A stretch of 64,000 bases of DNA from Microvirga makkahensis (GCF_009830105.1 NZ_WURB01000004.1:62001-126000), one strand, 5' to 3'. Shown: positions 1-8,258, counted from the stretch's first letter. The notes: generated by a model not told the origin, from the letters alone. Translations and numbers: made by a program.

Positions 1-351
1 AGCCGCTAGGATATGGACCGTAAGGCGGTTGGCCTGTGGGAAGTCCACAGCAACGAAATCGACGCCGCTATCCATTAGGTTTGAAATGAACGCAACGTTG
101 CGAGCGAGCCGGTCGAGTTTGGCGATGATAAGGGTGGCTCCATGTAAACGGCATAGACGCAGAGCCTCGGTAAGCTTCGGGCGGTCCGAGCGCTTTCCGC
201 TTTCAATCTCAATCACCTCAGCCACCAGACTCCCATCATTCCTGCTCAGGTAAGTCCGCACAGCTTCCTGTTGCGCCTCTAAGCCGAGGCCGCTTTGGCC
301 CTGACGAACGGTGCTGACACGGAAATAGGCCACGAATTTGCCGCTCGCCAT
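1..351 (-). CDS. Serine recombinase (resolvase/invertase family), 5' part only
   Basis: Reads leftward and runs off the window edge, so only the first 117 residues are visible. They form the N-terminal catalytic domain of the resolvase/invertase serine recombinases: YFRVST places the nucleophilic serine at residue 13, and the KLDRLARN motif lies at residues 78-85. An AGAGGA ribosome-binding site precedes the ATG at 351. The DNA-binding C-terminus is not visible, so a small resolvase and a longer recombinase cannot be told apart. Two inverted repeats (364-381 and 389-424) lie directly upstream and could be operators or recombination sites. The inferred role is resolution, inversion or mobilisation of island DNA. 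Confidence 0.85.
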   Translation of the reverse strand, partial: MASGKFVAYFRVSTVRQGQSGLGLEAQQEAVRTYLSRNDGSLVAEVIEIESGKRSDRPKLTEALRLCRLHGATLIIAKLDRLARNVAFISNLMDSGVDFVAVDFPQANRLTVHILAA

Positions 352-363
352 GTCCTCTCCTGC

Positions 364-381
364 GGTGCAACCTGTTGCACC
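364..381. promoter_or_regulatory. Perfect palindrome upstream of the serine recombinase
   Basis: GGTGCAAC and GTTGCACC form perfect 8-bp arms around CT, ending 13 bp before the recombinase start codon. The core TGCAAC-CY-GTTGCA recurs twice more in the island (1710-1723 and 4121-4134). A repressor operator or a recombinase-binding site are both possible; the position upstream of the recombinase favours an operator. Confidence 0.6.
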
Positions 382-388
382 GAGCGCA

Positions 389-424
389 TTACATTTATGC
401 CAACGTGGGTTGCCGTAAATGTAA
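389..424. promoter_or_regulatory. Long imperfect inverted repeat upstream of the serine recombinase
   Basis: A 36-bp inverted repeat with outer arms TTACATTTA/TAAATGTAA that match perfectly; 14 of 18 position pairs are Watson-Crick overall. It lies just beyond the 364-381 palindrome, in the promoter region of the leftward recombinase gene. The outer half-site TTACATTT also occurs in the palindrome at 14634-14657, with a different spacing. Confidence 0.5.
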
Positions 425-549
425 CAAATGCCGCGGTACTGTCAAGCTTGGTCCTAGAGGGGACGCATACTGATCTAAGCTAAATGGCCTAGCTTGGCAG
501 TATTGTTCTCAGGTTCTATCTTGAGCCGCTGACGTCCGAGGAAGGGTTT

Positions 550-855
550 ATGAAGCTGCTTGGCTACCTGTTCTTAGTTGCTGGCCTACTTGGCATGGCG
601 GCTGCTTTTTTCTTTCCCATCGCACACACCACATTGGAGGTCAGTGGCGGGCTTGGAAGCATCGCGAATTTGAACTTGTTAGCCCAGCGCAGCATGCTCC
701 ACATGACGGCTGGGACACTTGCGCTCATAGGATCGGTTCTTCTGGGAGCGAGCTACGTTGCACACTCGTTGAACCCGCCGAAGGCTAGGCCGCTACCTGC
801 TGAGCAGGATTACGCGGAGATAGATGCAATTTGGAGCGGCAGAAAACGAGGATGA
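550..855 (+). CDS. Small two-helix membrane protein, unknown function
   Basis: A 101-residue protein I do not recognise. It has two hydrophobic segments, at about residues 4-22 and 55-73, each able to span the membrane, and a charged C-terminal tail of about 25 residues. A strong GAGGAAGG ribosome-binding site at 538-545 supports the ATG at 550. It stands alone on the plus strand between leftward island genes, so it is probably its own transcription unit. Codon use is like the island. No family or function can be assigned. Confidence 0.6.
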   Translation: MKLLGYLFLVAGLLGMAAAFFFPIAHTTLEVSGGLGSIANLNLLAQRSMLHMTAGTLALIGSVLLGASYVAHSLNPPKARPLPAEQDYAEIDAIWSGRKRG

Positions 856-965
856 GCAGTTCAGGAGTGGTTGAAGTGCTCGATAGAGTGCGCGATCTTC
901 GGTTGCCTCATGGTCGCTGTGCTCAATCTAATATGCGCTGAAGCAGTTCGTAGATGGTAAGAAGG

Positions 966-1508
966 TTAGATATCGACGGACCAGACCTGAATGCCATTCT
1001 TCTCGAACTGCGGCCAGCGCTCGTTCCCCGGAAACAGGGGCGACATGAAGAACACATAACGGTGGAGCTCGGGTCGGGCAGCGAGCTTTGCGAGGTCGCC
1101 CGCCAGCTTGCCATTGTTGCGTGGGGTCACTGCTGCAAACGTCTCGGCGCCAACCAAGCCTTCGACCTCACTCATGATGTCAAGATCAAGAGAGGCATGG
1201 GCGCCAGGTGCAAGATGGAAGCCGCCGGCATTTGGGTGTAATACGAGCAGCTGGCGCGCAGCCGCGATGGCAACTGCATAGGTCCAGGTCTGGTTTATCT
1301 GTTCAATTAGGTTGAGAGGGCGGTGCTCAATAGGGTGAAAACCGATAGGCTCAAATTTCATCCGGCGCAGCAGGTTGAGCGGATCGCCTTTCTGGGCCGC
1401 AATCCAATCGTGGGCGCGGGTGGCTGAGAGCCGTACCTGCTCCATCAACCGGTCCGCGTCCCCCACCGTGCGTACGCTCAGATGGGTTACTACCTCAACC
1501 TCAGTCAT
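966..1508 (-). CDS. Hypothetical island protein, possible nuclease-like fold
   Basis: A 180-residue soluble protein without a signal peptide or membrane segment. I do not recognise the family. The second half holds an acidic cluster (LDLDIMSEVEG, about residues 107-117) followed by GAETFAAV and a polar NNGKL segment. This order of acidic residues, a short strand and a lysine recalls PD-(D/E)xK nuclease-like folds, but that is a weak pattern match only. It is the last of three leftward genes, 78 bp after the 458-residue gene, and may be cotranscribed with it and the integrase. Confidence 0.65.
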   Translation of the reverse strand: MTEVEVVTHLSVRTVGDADRLMEQVRLSATRAHDWIAAQKGDPLNLLRRMKFEPIGFHPIEHRPLNLIEQINQTWTYAVAIAAARQLLVLHPNAGGFHLAPGAHASLDLDIMSEVEGLVGAETFAAVTPRNNGKLAGDLAKLAARPELHRYVFFMSPLFPGNERWPQFEKNGIQVWSVDI

Positions 1509-1586
1509 TTGCTCTGCTGCCCCTAATGCTATGTATGATGATAGATACTGTTGAGGTCCGGGAGTTCACCCAATTCACCTCAGGCA

Positions 1587-2963
1587 CTATCCTTCGCTAA
1601 CGCTTACAACACCTTCCGGATGGTTAGTGCATCTGTCTCGAAACCGCGCGAACGTTGTCGCAAGAGAAGATATCAGAACAAATCGTCGGGATAGGTTTCG
1701 CTCAATTGGTGCAACCCGTTGCATGACACCCAGCTTTGTAAGATCCTCAGCAAGGCGGCAGAGGCTAGTATTACGCCGAGCGGTTATGCTCCCATCAAAA
1801 GTCAGTTGCGATAGCGTTTCACGGATTAAAGTTACATTCCCCTGAGCTGTTCTAGCGATCACCTCGAGTGCCCGGGAGAGTTCGACCATATCATCTGCCG
1901 CTTTCACCATGGCTATGCTCGGTAGTTCGCCAAGCAGACGATTGATACATCTTGCCCCATCGATCCGTAGGCGCTCAAGGCGTTCAACAAGCGGGGTATT
2001 GCTGCGAAATCGAAGATCCGATTGAACTATATCCCCAATTGATGGTGGGCCTTTGTAGGTCACCTCTAGCCGAATTCGGCCGTCGAGCTTCGCATAAACA
2101 GTAAATCTCACTCCCTTACGCATCTTAATCGAGATCCACCGCGCAGCATCATCTCGTCCTTCGCTAAGATTGATTTGTTCCTGCACAGAAAAATTATGTG
2201 CAGTCGCTCTCAAGGCGCGTTCTAGAGCGGCATAAGAGAGGCGGGCGTCACTAGCGCTCAACTCCCAATGGACCTCAGCATGCTGCAGGGACGGAACGTG
2301 CGTGTTCAGGTCTTGGAGCCGGAGCTTAGGAGGATTGTTCGGGCATGTAATCGCCGCACGTGTGTTGAAATCTTCGGTGACAAATCGGGAGACGGCTTCA
2401 ATGTATAGAGCGAGAAGCTGCTGCCACTCCTTAGTTACGGAACTGATCCAAGGAGTGGACGGGATCCAATTATCCCATTGCGCGAGCGATGCTGCTTCGA
2501 GCGACGCTCGGCGTTGCGGGTCGCGGTGGAGCAGATCAGAAAGTTCGATTTCTCTTAGATCTGCTACGCTGCTTGGATCAAAACGCTGAGCATATGCGGC
2601 AAATCGAGTGGGGTTTATACTTAGCTCTAATCGAACGGAGCGCGCACCCTGGTCAATTTGACCATGGTAACGCAGTTTCCCCGCGAATAGCCAGGTGTTC
2701 CTCGCAATCTCCTGCCATAGAGATCGCCCACTGCGGCGTGGCGCGGTGAAGACTTTGGGCCTCTCTCGCAACTTGTTGTGGGAGCTATTTATAACGGTGT
2801 TCAGATCGTCGAGGTCGTCATAAGTCACGGCTCCATGAAGAACCAATTCGATCTTATCATGTCGACCATAGTCCGAGATCACCTGTGTCTCGTCTCGTAG
2901 GAGGTGAATACCAGGACGAGCCCGGCGCCTGGTCGTGGGACGAAGTACTGTGTTTTGGTTCAC
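1587..2963 (-). CDS. Hypothetical island protein, possibly replication-initiator related
   Basis: A 458-residue soluble protein lying 62 bp after the integrase in the same direction. I cannot assign a family with confidence. Two stretches resemble phage/plasmid gene II/X replication initiators: one of the form xLELSINPTRF (about residues 110-120) and one with FTVYAKLDGRIRLEV (about residues 281-295), which in that family surrounds the catalytic region. The C-terminal 100 residues are rich in short basic helices and could form a winged helix. A replication or relaxase role would fit an integrative element, but this is inference. The gene contains one copy of the island palindrome, at 1710-1723. 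Confidence 0.7.
   Translation of the reverse strand: MNQNTVLRPTTRRRARPGIHLLRDETQVISDYGRHDKIELVLHGAVTYDDLDDLNTVINSSHNKLRERPKVFTAPRRSGRSLWQEIARNTWLFAGKLRYHGQIDQGARSVRLELSINPTRFAAYAQRFDPSSVADLREIELSDLLHRDPQRRASLEAASLAQWDNWIPSTPWISSVTKEWQQLLALYIEAVSRFVTEDFNTRAAITCPNNPPKLRLQDLNTHVPSLQHAEVHWELSASDARLSYAALERALRATAHNFSVQEQINLSEGRDDAARWISIKMRKGVRFTVYAKLDGRIRLEVTYKGPPSIGDIVQSDLRFRSNTPLVERLERLRIDGARCINRLLGELPSIAMVKAADDMVELSRALEVIARTAQGNVTLIRETLSQLTFDGSITARRNTSLCRLAEDLTKLGVMQRVAPIERNLSRRFVLISSLATTFARFRDRCTNHPEGVVSVSEG
1710..1723. repeat. Island palindrome copy 2 (inside the 458-residue gene)
   Basis: TGCAACCCGTTGCA, a perfect palindrome apart from the central CC. It is identical to the copy at 4121-4134 and differs by one base from the copy at 366-379. 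It lies in coding sequence near the 3' end of the gene, where it is read as part of a QRVA peptide. Confidence 0.6.
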
Positions 2964-3025
2964 TGGGAGGCCAATAGTATACGTTTGAGCGAAGTTGTTG
3001 AGTTCTGCATCGAGTTAAATATCCA

Positions 3026-4741
3026 CTATCTAGCCGACGGGAACGGAACATGTAAGTGTCCGAGGTTTAGGCCAGGATATTGTACTTTCTCAATCTCATT
3101 CGCGAGTGTGCTCGCGCGGAGACCGGAACCGTAGTCATCCTCTGTTCTGCCGCTAGACCAGCCGCCTAGGGCGCGCACTCGTTCTGGCGAAATGTTCGCC
3201 TCGCGAAGGGCATCTCGATATGAGTGTCGGAAGCTATGGAAGGATGTTCTCGGCCTTTTGGCCCCTGCCGATCTCAGAAAATTCGCAAACCATTTGCTAA
3301 AGTTGTCGCTGAGATAGCCAGAGGCCTCGGATGCTGTCAGCTCCGGAAACAATCGCCGCTCGCCACCTTCCCGCATCAATCGATGGTACTCAAGAAATCC
3401 GATTTGCTTTAGCTCAGGGTGAATTGGAACGTAGCGCCGTCCGGCCGCCGACTTGATCCGCTTTACCCCTGCATCGTCATCCTGAACGATGATCACATCT
3501 ACTCCATCCAAGATTGCAATGTCTGAGACCTCCAGCTGGCAAATTTCTTGCATTCGCATTCCGGAGAAAAGTGAGATCAGAGGAACCCAGAAGCGTCCGC
3601 GGCGAATGATATTTGGACCTCGCTTCGCGTAACCCTGCTGATCATCTTTGCACCCTGTGTACAGAGGTGCACTGAAGATCTTATTCAGCTGCTCAGTATT
3701 GAACGGGTGACGCCTATCCTTCGCAGATATGCGGTCACTGCCGACCGAGAGACGCTGGGCTGGGTTGTCTGTCCTGAAGCCGCGGCTGATTGCAAACTCC
3801 ATAAGCGAGGAGAATGCTGATAAATAGCTCTTTGCAGAGATGCGCGACATAGGCGCAAGTCGTTTAGTAACTGCAATGTCTACCACGTCACGGGCTGGAA
3901 GTCCGGGAAATCGCTTTGAGGCGTTTGCGGGAAGTTTTGTAAGGACGTCAACCAGAGCTGCTGCATCATCCCGTGTGATGTCGGATATTAGTTTCTCGGC
4001 CCCAATGACTTCCTTGAAGAGGCGAGCTTGTCCCGCGGCTTTGATTTTTGATTTTGGCGATAGCGCTAGCCGCGAGGGCTCTGTCGTCTGCTTATTGATA
4101 AGTTCGGACAGGGTTACTCGTGCAACCCGTTGCAGCGGTCGGTCCCCGTGCACATGCTCAAATAGCTCATCTCCCACCCCTCTGGAGAAATCCTGGCGGA
4201 ACGCCCGCAATCGGCGGCGCTCCTGCTCAAGCATTCCTCGCCGGATCAACTCAAACAGGTGCGCAAACTCACGAGCTGCCGGATCGATGGAGATGCCTTG
4301 TTTCAGAAATATCTGCTGCACGGTCCCATGGACGGTGACGGAGCAGTCGGGATGATTAGGATCGGCCAAAACCGCTTCCCAATAAAGGTGGTCATGTTCA
4401 CTCTCTTCTCTGGAAAGCTCGCTTTCGCCAGTTGGAGAAGTGATAACTCGCTTGTTCTCGCTTTCATGGAACCACTGTAACGCTAAGTAGTCGAGATCGG
4501 AACGAGATAAAGTTGCTACTGGGGTGGATTCTAATTTGCGCCACCCTGCGGCAATCTCAGCATCAATCCGAATGCTCTCCATGTGGAGGAGCCGACGTGC
4601 TTCGGCCAAATTTGCAGTTCCAAGCGACTTGCGAAATTCACGCTTTTTGATGATGCCTGCCGTCCTTAGGGCTTCCGGCACCTTCACTCGGATGTGCCAC
4701 CGGCCATTTCGACACTGGAGCCGGGGATCGCGCTTGGGCAT
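3026..4741 (-). CDS. Site-specific tyrosine integrase (DUF6538-type N-terminus)
   Basis: A 571-residue phage-type integrase. The N-terminal 55 residues match the arm-binding region of this group (RNGRWHIRVKVPEALR), and the C-terminal third is the tyrosine recombinase catalytic domain. Catalytic residues are visible: Arg in SGMRMQEICQLE (about 396), His-x-x-Arg in FHSFRHSYRD (about 504), and the nucleophile in TEDDYGSG (about 536). It reads away from tRNA-Ala with about 100 bp between, as expected for an integrase that uses the tRNA 3' end as attachment site. The ribosome-binding site is weak (GAGAAG close to the ATG). It probably drives integration and excision of the island. Confidence 0.93.
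   Translation of the reverse strand: MPKRDPRLQCRNGRWHIRVKVPEALRTAGIIKKREFRKSLGTANLAEARRLLHMESIRIDAEIAAGWRKLESTPVATLSRSDLDYLALQWFHESENKRVITSPTGESELSREESEHDHLYWEAVLADPNHPDCSVTVHGTVQQIFLKQGISIDPAAREFAHLFELIRRGMLEQERRRLRAFRQDFSRGVGDELFEHVHGDRPLQRVARVTLSELINKQTTEPSRLALSPKSKIKAAGQARLFKEVIGAEKLISDITRDDAAALVDVLTKLPANASKRFPGLPARDVVDIAVTKRLAPMSRISAKSYLSAFSSLMEFAISRGFRTDNPAQRLSVGSDRISAKDRRHPFNTEQLNKIFSAPLYTGCKDDQQGYAKRGPNIIRRGRFWVPLISLFSGMRMQEICQLEVSDIAILDGVDVIIVQDDDAGVKRIKSAAGRRYVPIHPELKQIGFLEYHRLMREGGERRLFPELTASEASGYLSDNFSKWFANFLRSAGAKRPRTSFHSFRHSYRDALREANISPERVRALGGWSSGRTEDDYGSGLRASTLANEIEKVQYPGLNLGHLHVPFPSAR
4121..4134. repeat. Island palindrome copy 3 (inside the integrase gene)
   Basis: TGCAACCCGTTGCA, identical to the copy at 1710-1723. 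It is again read in the frame that gives QRVA, here in the middle of the integrase gene. Confidence 0.6.
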
Positions 4742-4755
4742 GGCTTCTCGCTGTT

Positions 4756-4777
4756 GGTGTACCAGGACGGTGTACCA
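4756..4777. repeat. Tandem 9-bp repeats between integrase and tRNA-Ala
   Basis: GGTGTACCA occurs twice, at 4756-4764 and 4769-4777, one and a quarter helical turns apart. The pair lies immediately upstream of the integrase start and before the tRNA attachment site. It could be integrase arm-type binding sites or an operator that controls the integrase. Confidence 0.45.
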
Positions 4778-4840
4778 AATTCGGCGGAAAAAGCCTTATA
4801 AAGCAAGGATCTTATTGTTTTTTAGCAACTTAGCTGGGGC

Positions 4841-4917
<77 letters not shown>

Positions 4918-5095
4918 GGCCGGTGTAAGACCATGCGGGCCGAGTATTAGGCCTCCTCGCTTGGGTCTGTCAATCGGCGACGGAGCGCATCGGAATCGCC
5001 TTTCGGGGGAGAAGGTCCTCTTTTGAGGGGCTTGCGGGTTGTTCAGCCCCGCTTGGAAGGTTACATGAACAGCGCCCGATCCCGACAGGTTTCCC

Positions 5096-5386
5096 ATGCG
5101 CGCTCTGTTCGAAGTCATCCTGGTTGCCCTGCAGCTCTACACCTACCTGATCATCGCCTCGGCGATCCTGAGCTGGCTGGTCGCCTTCAACGTGGTCAAC
5201 ACCCGCAGTGAATTCGTCCGCTCGGTCTGGAAGTTCCTGGATGCGGTCACCGAGCCCGCTCTGCGGCCGATCCGCAACATCATGCCCAATCTCGGCGGGG
5301 TCGACATCTCGCCGGTCATCCTGATCCTGCTGATCATGCTGGTGGACCGCGCCATCCGCTACTACGTCCTGCCCTTCGTCTTCTGA
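5096..5386 (+). CDS. YggT family membrane protein
   Basis: A 96-residue integral membrane protein of the YggT family, with two hydrophobic regions (about residues 5-30 and 70-95) separated by the conserved loop [12 protein letters not shown], which ends before the second region. Members have been linked to osmotic shock tolerance and cell division in other bacteria, but the biochemical role is unclear. The gene is followed closely by the DUF167 remnant and folD in one direction, a common alphaproteobacterial order (yggT-DUF167-folD), so these are probably cotranscribed. Confidence 0.9.
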   Translation: MRALFEVILVALQLYTYLIIASAILSWLVAFNVVNTRSEFVRSVWKFLDAVTEPALRPIRNIMPNLGGVDISPVILILLIMLVDRAIRYYVLPFVF

Positions 5387-5397
5387 GGGAGGAAATC

Positions 5398-5630
5398 CTG
5401 AGCCTGCCCTGGTGGATCCGTCCCGACGGTCTCGAAATCCGCGTAAGGGTCGCGCCGAGGACGGGATCGCCAACGGGGCCGTGAGGCGCCTGCTCGCCAA
5501 GGCGTTGAGGCTGCCCGCTTCCGCCGTCAGCCTCGAGCAGGCCGACCGCCCGGCTGAAGACATTCTGATCGCCGGCGAGGGGGAGGCCCTCGCCAGAGAC
5601 ATCGCCGCTTTGACAGGACAGAATCCATGA
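5398..5630 (+). pseudogene. DUF167 (YggU-type) gene, broken by deletion and frameshift
   Basis: The start is preceded by GGGAGGA and gives LPWWIRPDGLEIRVRVAPR, the expected DUF167 N-terminus, then stops after a few more residues. The family's C-terminal half (EDGIANGAVRRLLAKAL and onward) is present in another frame, starting within the same short segment near 5455. About 35 central residues of the family are missing. The break lies where two similar stretches (VRVAPR and the usual VRVxAPEDG) would align, which suggests deletion between short repeats plus a one-base shift. The start would be CTG at 5398, which also looks damaged. The second frame ends in ATGA overlapping the folD start, so it may still matter for translational coupling. 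Confidence 0.65.
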
Positions 5631-6529
5631 CCGCTACGATCATCGACGGAAAGGCCTATGCGCAGGGCCTGCGGGGCCGCATCGCGAATGCGGTCGCGGA
5701 CCTCTCGGGTCAGGGCGTGACCCCGGGGCTGGCCGTGGTGATCGTGGGCGAGGATCCGGCAAGCCAGCTCTACGTGAAGAACAAGGCCCGCCAGACCGTG
5801 GAAGTGGGAATGGGCTCCTTCGAGCACGTCCTGCCCGCCTCCGCCACCGAGGCGGAGCTCCTCGCCCTGGTAGCCCGGCTCAACGCCGATCCGGCGGTGG
5901 ACGGCATTCTCGTCCAGCTGCCGCTGCCGAAGCAGATCGACGCGCAGAAGGTGATCGAGGCGATCGATCCGGCGAAGGACGTGGACGGCTTCCATCCGAT
6001 CAACGCCGGCAAGCTCATGACCGGCGTGCCGGGCCTCGTCTCCTGCACCCCGCTCGGCTGCCTGCTTCTCATTCAATCGGTTCGCCGCGATCTCGCCGGT
6101 CTGAACGCCGTGGTGGTGGGCCGCTCCAACATCGTCGGCAAGCCCATGGCGCAGCTGCTGATCGCCCAGAGCTGCACGGTGACGGTGGCTCATTCGAGGA
6201 CCCGCGACCTGCCCCGGGTCTGCCGCGAGGCCGATATCCTGGTGGCCGCCGTCGGGCGGCCCGAGATGGTGCGCGGCGATTGGGTGAAGCCTGGCGCCAT
6301 CGTGATCGACGTCGGCATCAACCGCGTGCCGAACCCCGCCGCCGGCCAGGACAAGACCAGGGTGGTCGGCGACGTGGCCTACGCGGAGGCGGCTCAGATC
6401 GCCTCTGCCATCACCCCGGTACCGGGCGGCGTGGGCCCCATGACCATCGCCTGCCTGCTGCGCAACACGCTGGAGGCCGCGTGTCTGCGCCGCGGCATCC
6501 CGATGCCGCAGGTGGATTTCGCGGCTTAG
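5627..6529 (+). CDS. folD: Methylenetetrahydrofolate dehydrogenase/cyclohydrolase FolD
   Basis: A 300-residue bifunctional enzyme that interconverts 5,10-methylene-, methenyl- and 10-formyl-tetrahydrofolate with NADP in the cytosol. The catalytic Tyr49 and Lys53 stand in QLYVKNK, the substrate signature GILVQLPLP is present at about residue 93, and the Rossmann segment [11 protein letters not shown] binds NADP. Length is normal for the family. The start ATG at 5627 overlaps the stop of the DUF167 second frame (ATGA). It supplies one-carbon units for purines, formyl-Met-tRNA and possibly C1 metabolism. Confidence 0.97.
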   Translation: MTATIIDGKAYAQGLRGRIANAVADLSGQGVTPGLAVVIVGEDPASQLYVKNKARQTVEVGMGSFEHVLPASATEAELLALVARLNADPAVDGILVQLPLPKQIDAQKVIEAIDPAKDVDGFHPINAGKLMTGVPGLVSCTPLGCLLLIQSVRRDLAGLNAVVVGRSNIVGKPMAQLLIAQSCTVTVAHSRTRDLPRVCREADILVAAVGRPEMVRGDWVKPGAIVIDVGINRVPNPAAGQDKTRVVGDVAYAEAAQIASAITPVPGGVGPMTIACLLRNTLEAACLRRGIPMPQVDFAA

Positions 6530-6565
6530 ACCATCGGCGGCCCGCTTCTGCGCGCGATGCACCCG

Positions 6566-7252
6566 TCAGTTCGCCGCAAAGCAGTAGAACAAGCCTGCCC
6601 CGCCGGTGCTCTTCAGGGCATCCTGGCTGCACCCGCCCCGTGTGGGGTGCGAGGCGTTCCAGGATTTCGCCGGCGGCTCCTCGTTGAGGCCCATGCGGTC
6701 GTGGTGCCCGACCATCGCGGCGCCGTCCGTGCCGCTCTTCGTCCAGTTGCCGCAGGTTCGATCCTCGGGCCCCGCGAAGGCCGTCCCATCCGCCTGGGAT
6801 CCTGTCAGGATATCGTGCTCGTTCGGCGAGTCGCCCCGGCCCTTCACCATCGCGCCCTTCTCGGTCAGGGAGGTCTGCTTGTTGAGGTTGTTGCCGGGTC
6901 CGTGCAGATCCGCCACGTCCCTGGCGATCACGACCCCCTTGGCGTTCCGCCAGGGGCCGCGGCCGATCCTGTCGCGGGCATTGACGGCCGCTGAACCGCC
7001 CGCGGCCTGGGTGGAGAGATAGGCGCGCCACGTCTTTCCGCGGATGCCGGCAGCCTCCGCGAGGGACTGGCAGTGCCGGTCCGCTCCTTCGAGCCCGCCG
7101 AGATCGGCACCCTTGCCGGATCCGACGCTGGTGACAAAGAAGGTGGTGTCTACGGAAGCGCCGGTGCCCTGTGCGTGGGCGGCGAAAGGGACTACGGCCA
7201 GAAGGCCCATGGCGGGCCACATGGCGGGCCACACGCTCCTCACCCTTCTCAT
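6566..7252 (-). CDS. Secreted endostatin-like 'lectin' protein
   Basis: A 228-residue protein with a cleavable signal peptide (cut near AAHAQG, residue 28). The rest resembles the collagen XV/XVIII endostatin-like domain found in many rhizobial proteins annotated as lectins. Typical stretches are HCQSLAEAAG, TWRAYLSTQA and ARDRIGRGPW, with a C-terminal GGAGLFYCFA. Cysteines near residues 61, 168, 209 and 225 could form two disulfides. It should act in the periplasm or outside the cell, but the ligand is unknown. It lies 118 bp downstream of a LysR gene on the same strand. Confidence 0.75.
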   Translation of the reverse strand: MRRVRSVWPAMWPAMGLLAVVPFAAHAQGTGASVDTTFFVTSVGSGKGADLGGLEGADRHCQSLAEAAGIRGKTWRAYLSTQAAGGSAAVNARDRIGRGPWRNAKGVVIARDVADLHGPGNNLNKQTSLTEKGAMVKGRGDSPNEHDILTGSQADGTAFAGPEDRTCGNWTKSGTDGAAMVGHHDRMGLNEEPPAKSWNASHPTRGGCSQDALKSTGGAGLFYCFAAN

Positions 7253-7370
7253 TCGTTCCTCCTCGTGTCATTGGCAGGCTTCCGCTGCCGTGAACGAAAG
7301 GATTCTCGTCCTTCCCGCGGCGTTTTGAGGGCAGAAGGCGAATAACGAAATCCCAAAGGCGTGATCGGGC

Positions 7371-8258
7371 TCAGGTCCTTCGCCGCAAATGCTCCGCCAG
7401 CATCCGGGCGGAGGGCGGCAGGTCCTTGAGGGAGCGGATGCAGAGTGTCAGGTCGCGGGCAGCCCAGGAATCGTCCAGGGTGACGCTGCTGATCGCCATG
7501 GTGCGCGTGGCGGGCTGGGCCGTGGTTTCGGGCACGATGCCGAGGCCGACGCCGGCCTCCACCATGCGGCAGACGGCGTCGAAGCTGCGGAGCTGCACCC
7601 GAAGCTTCAAGGGCTTGCCGATACGGCTCGCCTTGCTCGACAGGAAGCGCTGAAGGGCGCTCGCCCGGTCGAGGCCCACGAAGTCGTGGTCCAGCACCTC
7701 GGCGAAGGCGATGCTGCGACGGGAGGTGAGGGGGTGACCCTCCGGAACCACGAGCACGAAACGATCGCTGCGGAACGGATAGGTCTCGAGCTGGCCCGTC
7801 TCCACGGTGCCCGCCACGATGCCGATATCGCCCACGCCTTCAGCGATCAGCCCCACGATCTCGTCGCTCAGCCGCTCCTCCAGGTCGATGGAGACCTGCG
7901 GGTGCTGGGCCAGGAACGCGCCCAGAGCCTCCGGCAGGAACTCGGTCAGCGCATTGGTGTTGGAGAGGATCCGGATCTGGCCTGCCAGGCCTCCCGTATA
8001 GGTGCCGAGATCCTCCTTCAGCTTCTCGGCCTGGGCCAGGAGCGTGCGGGCGTGCTGGAGGAGGGTCCGTCCGGCAGGGGTCGGGGTGACGCCGGCGCGG
8101 GTGCGCACAAGGAGAGGGGCCCCTAGGGACTTTTCCATGTTGCGGATGCGGGTGCTGGCGGCCGCGAGGGCCAGATGGGCCCGCTCGGCCCCATGGGTGA
8201 TGCTGCCAGCCTCGACCACATGGCGGAAGAGGCTCAGGTCGGTCAGATCGAATTGCAT
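7371..8258 (-). CDS. LysR family transcriptional regulator
   Basis: A 295-residue LysR-type regulator. The N-terminal winged helix-turn-helix (residues about 3-62) contains the typical LFRHVVEAGSITHGAERAHL segment. The effector-binding domain follows from about residue 90, with DIGIVAG and GLGIVPE as family landmarks. It is transcribed divergently from sdhC across 200 bp, and the lectin-like gene follows on its own strand. Either neighbour could be a target; LysR proteins usually control the divergent gene, but regulation of sdh by this family is not standard. The inducer cannot be predicted. Confidence 0.92.
   Translation of the reverse strand: MQFDLTDLSLFRHVVEAGSITHGAERAHLALAAASTRIRNMEKSLGAPLLVRTRAGVTPTPAGRTLLQHARTLLAQAEKLKEDLGTYTGGLAGQIRILSNTNALTEFLPEALGAFLAQHPQVSIDLEERLSDEIVGLIAEGVGDIGIVAGTVETGQLETYPFRSDRFVLVVPEGHPLTSRRSIAFAEVLDHDFVGLDRASALQRFLSSKASRIGKPLKLRVQLRSFDAVCRMVEAGVGLGIVPETTAQPATRTMAISSVTLDDSWAARDLTLCIRSLKDLPPSARMLAEHLRRRT

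Noticed and set aside
295..483. 62-residue open frame opposite the serine recombinase start
   Set aside because: It covers the recombinase 5' end and its two inverted repeats, and has no ribosome-binding site or family likeness.
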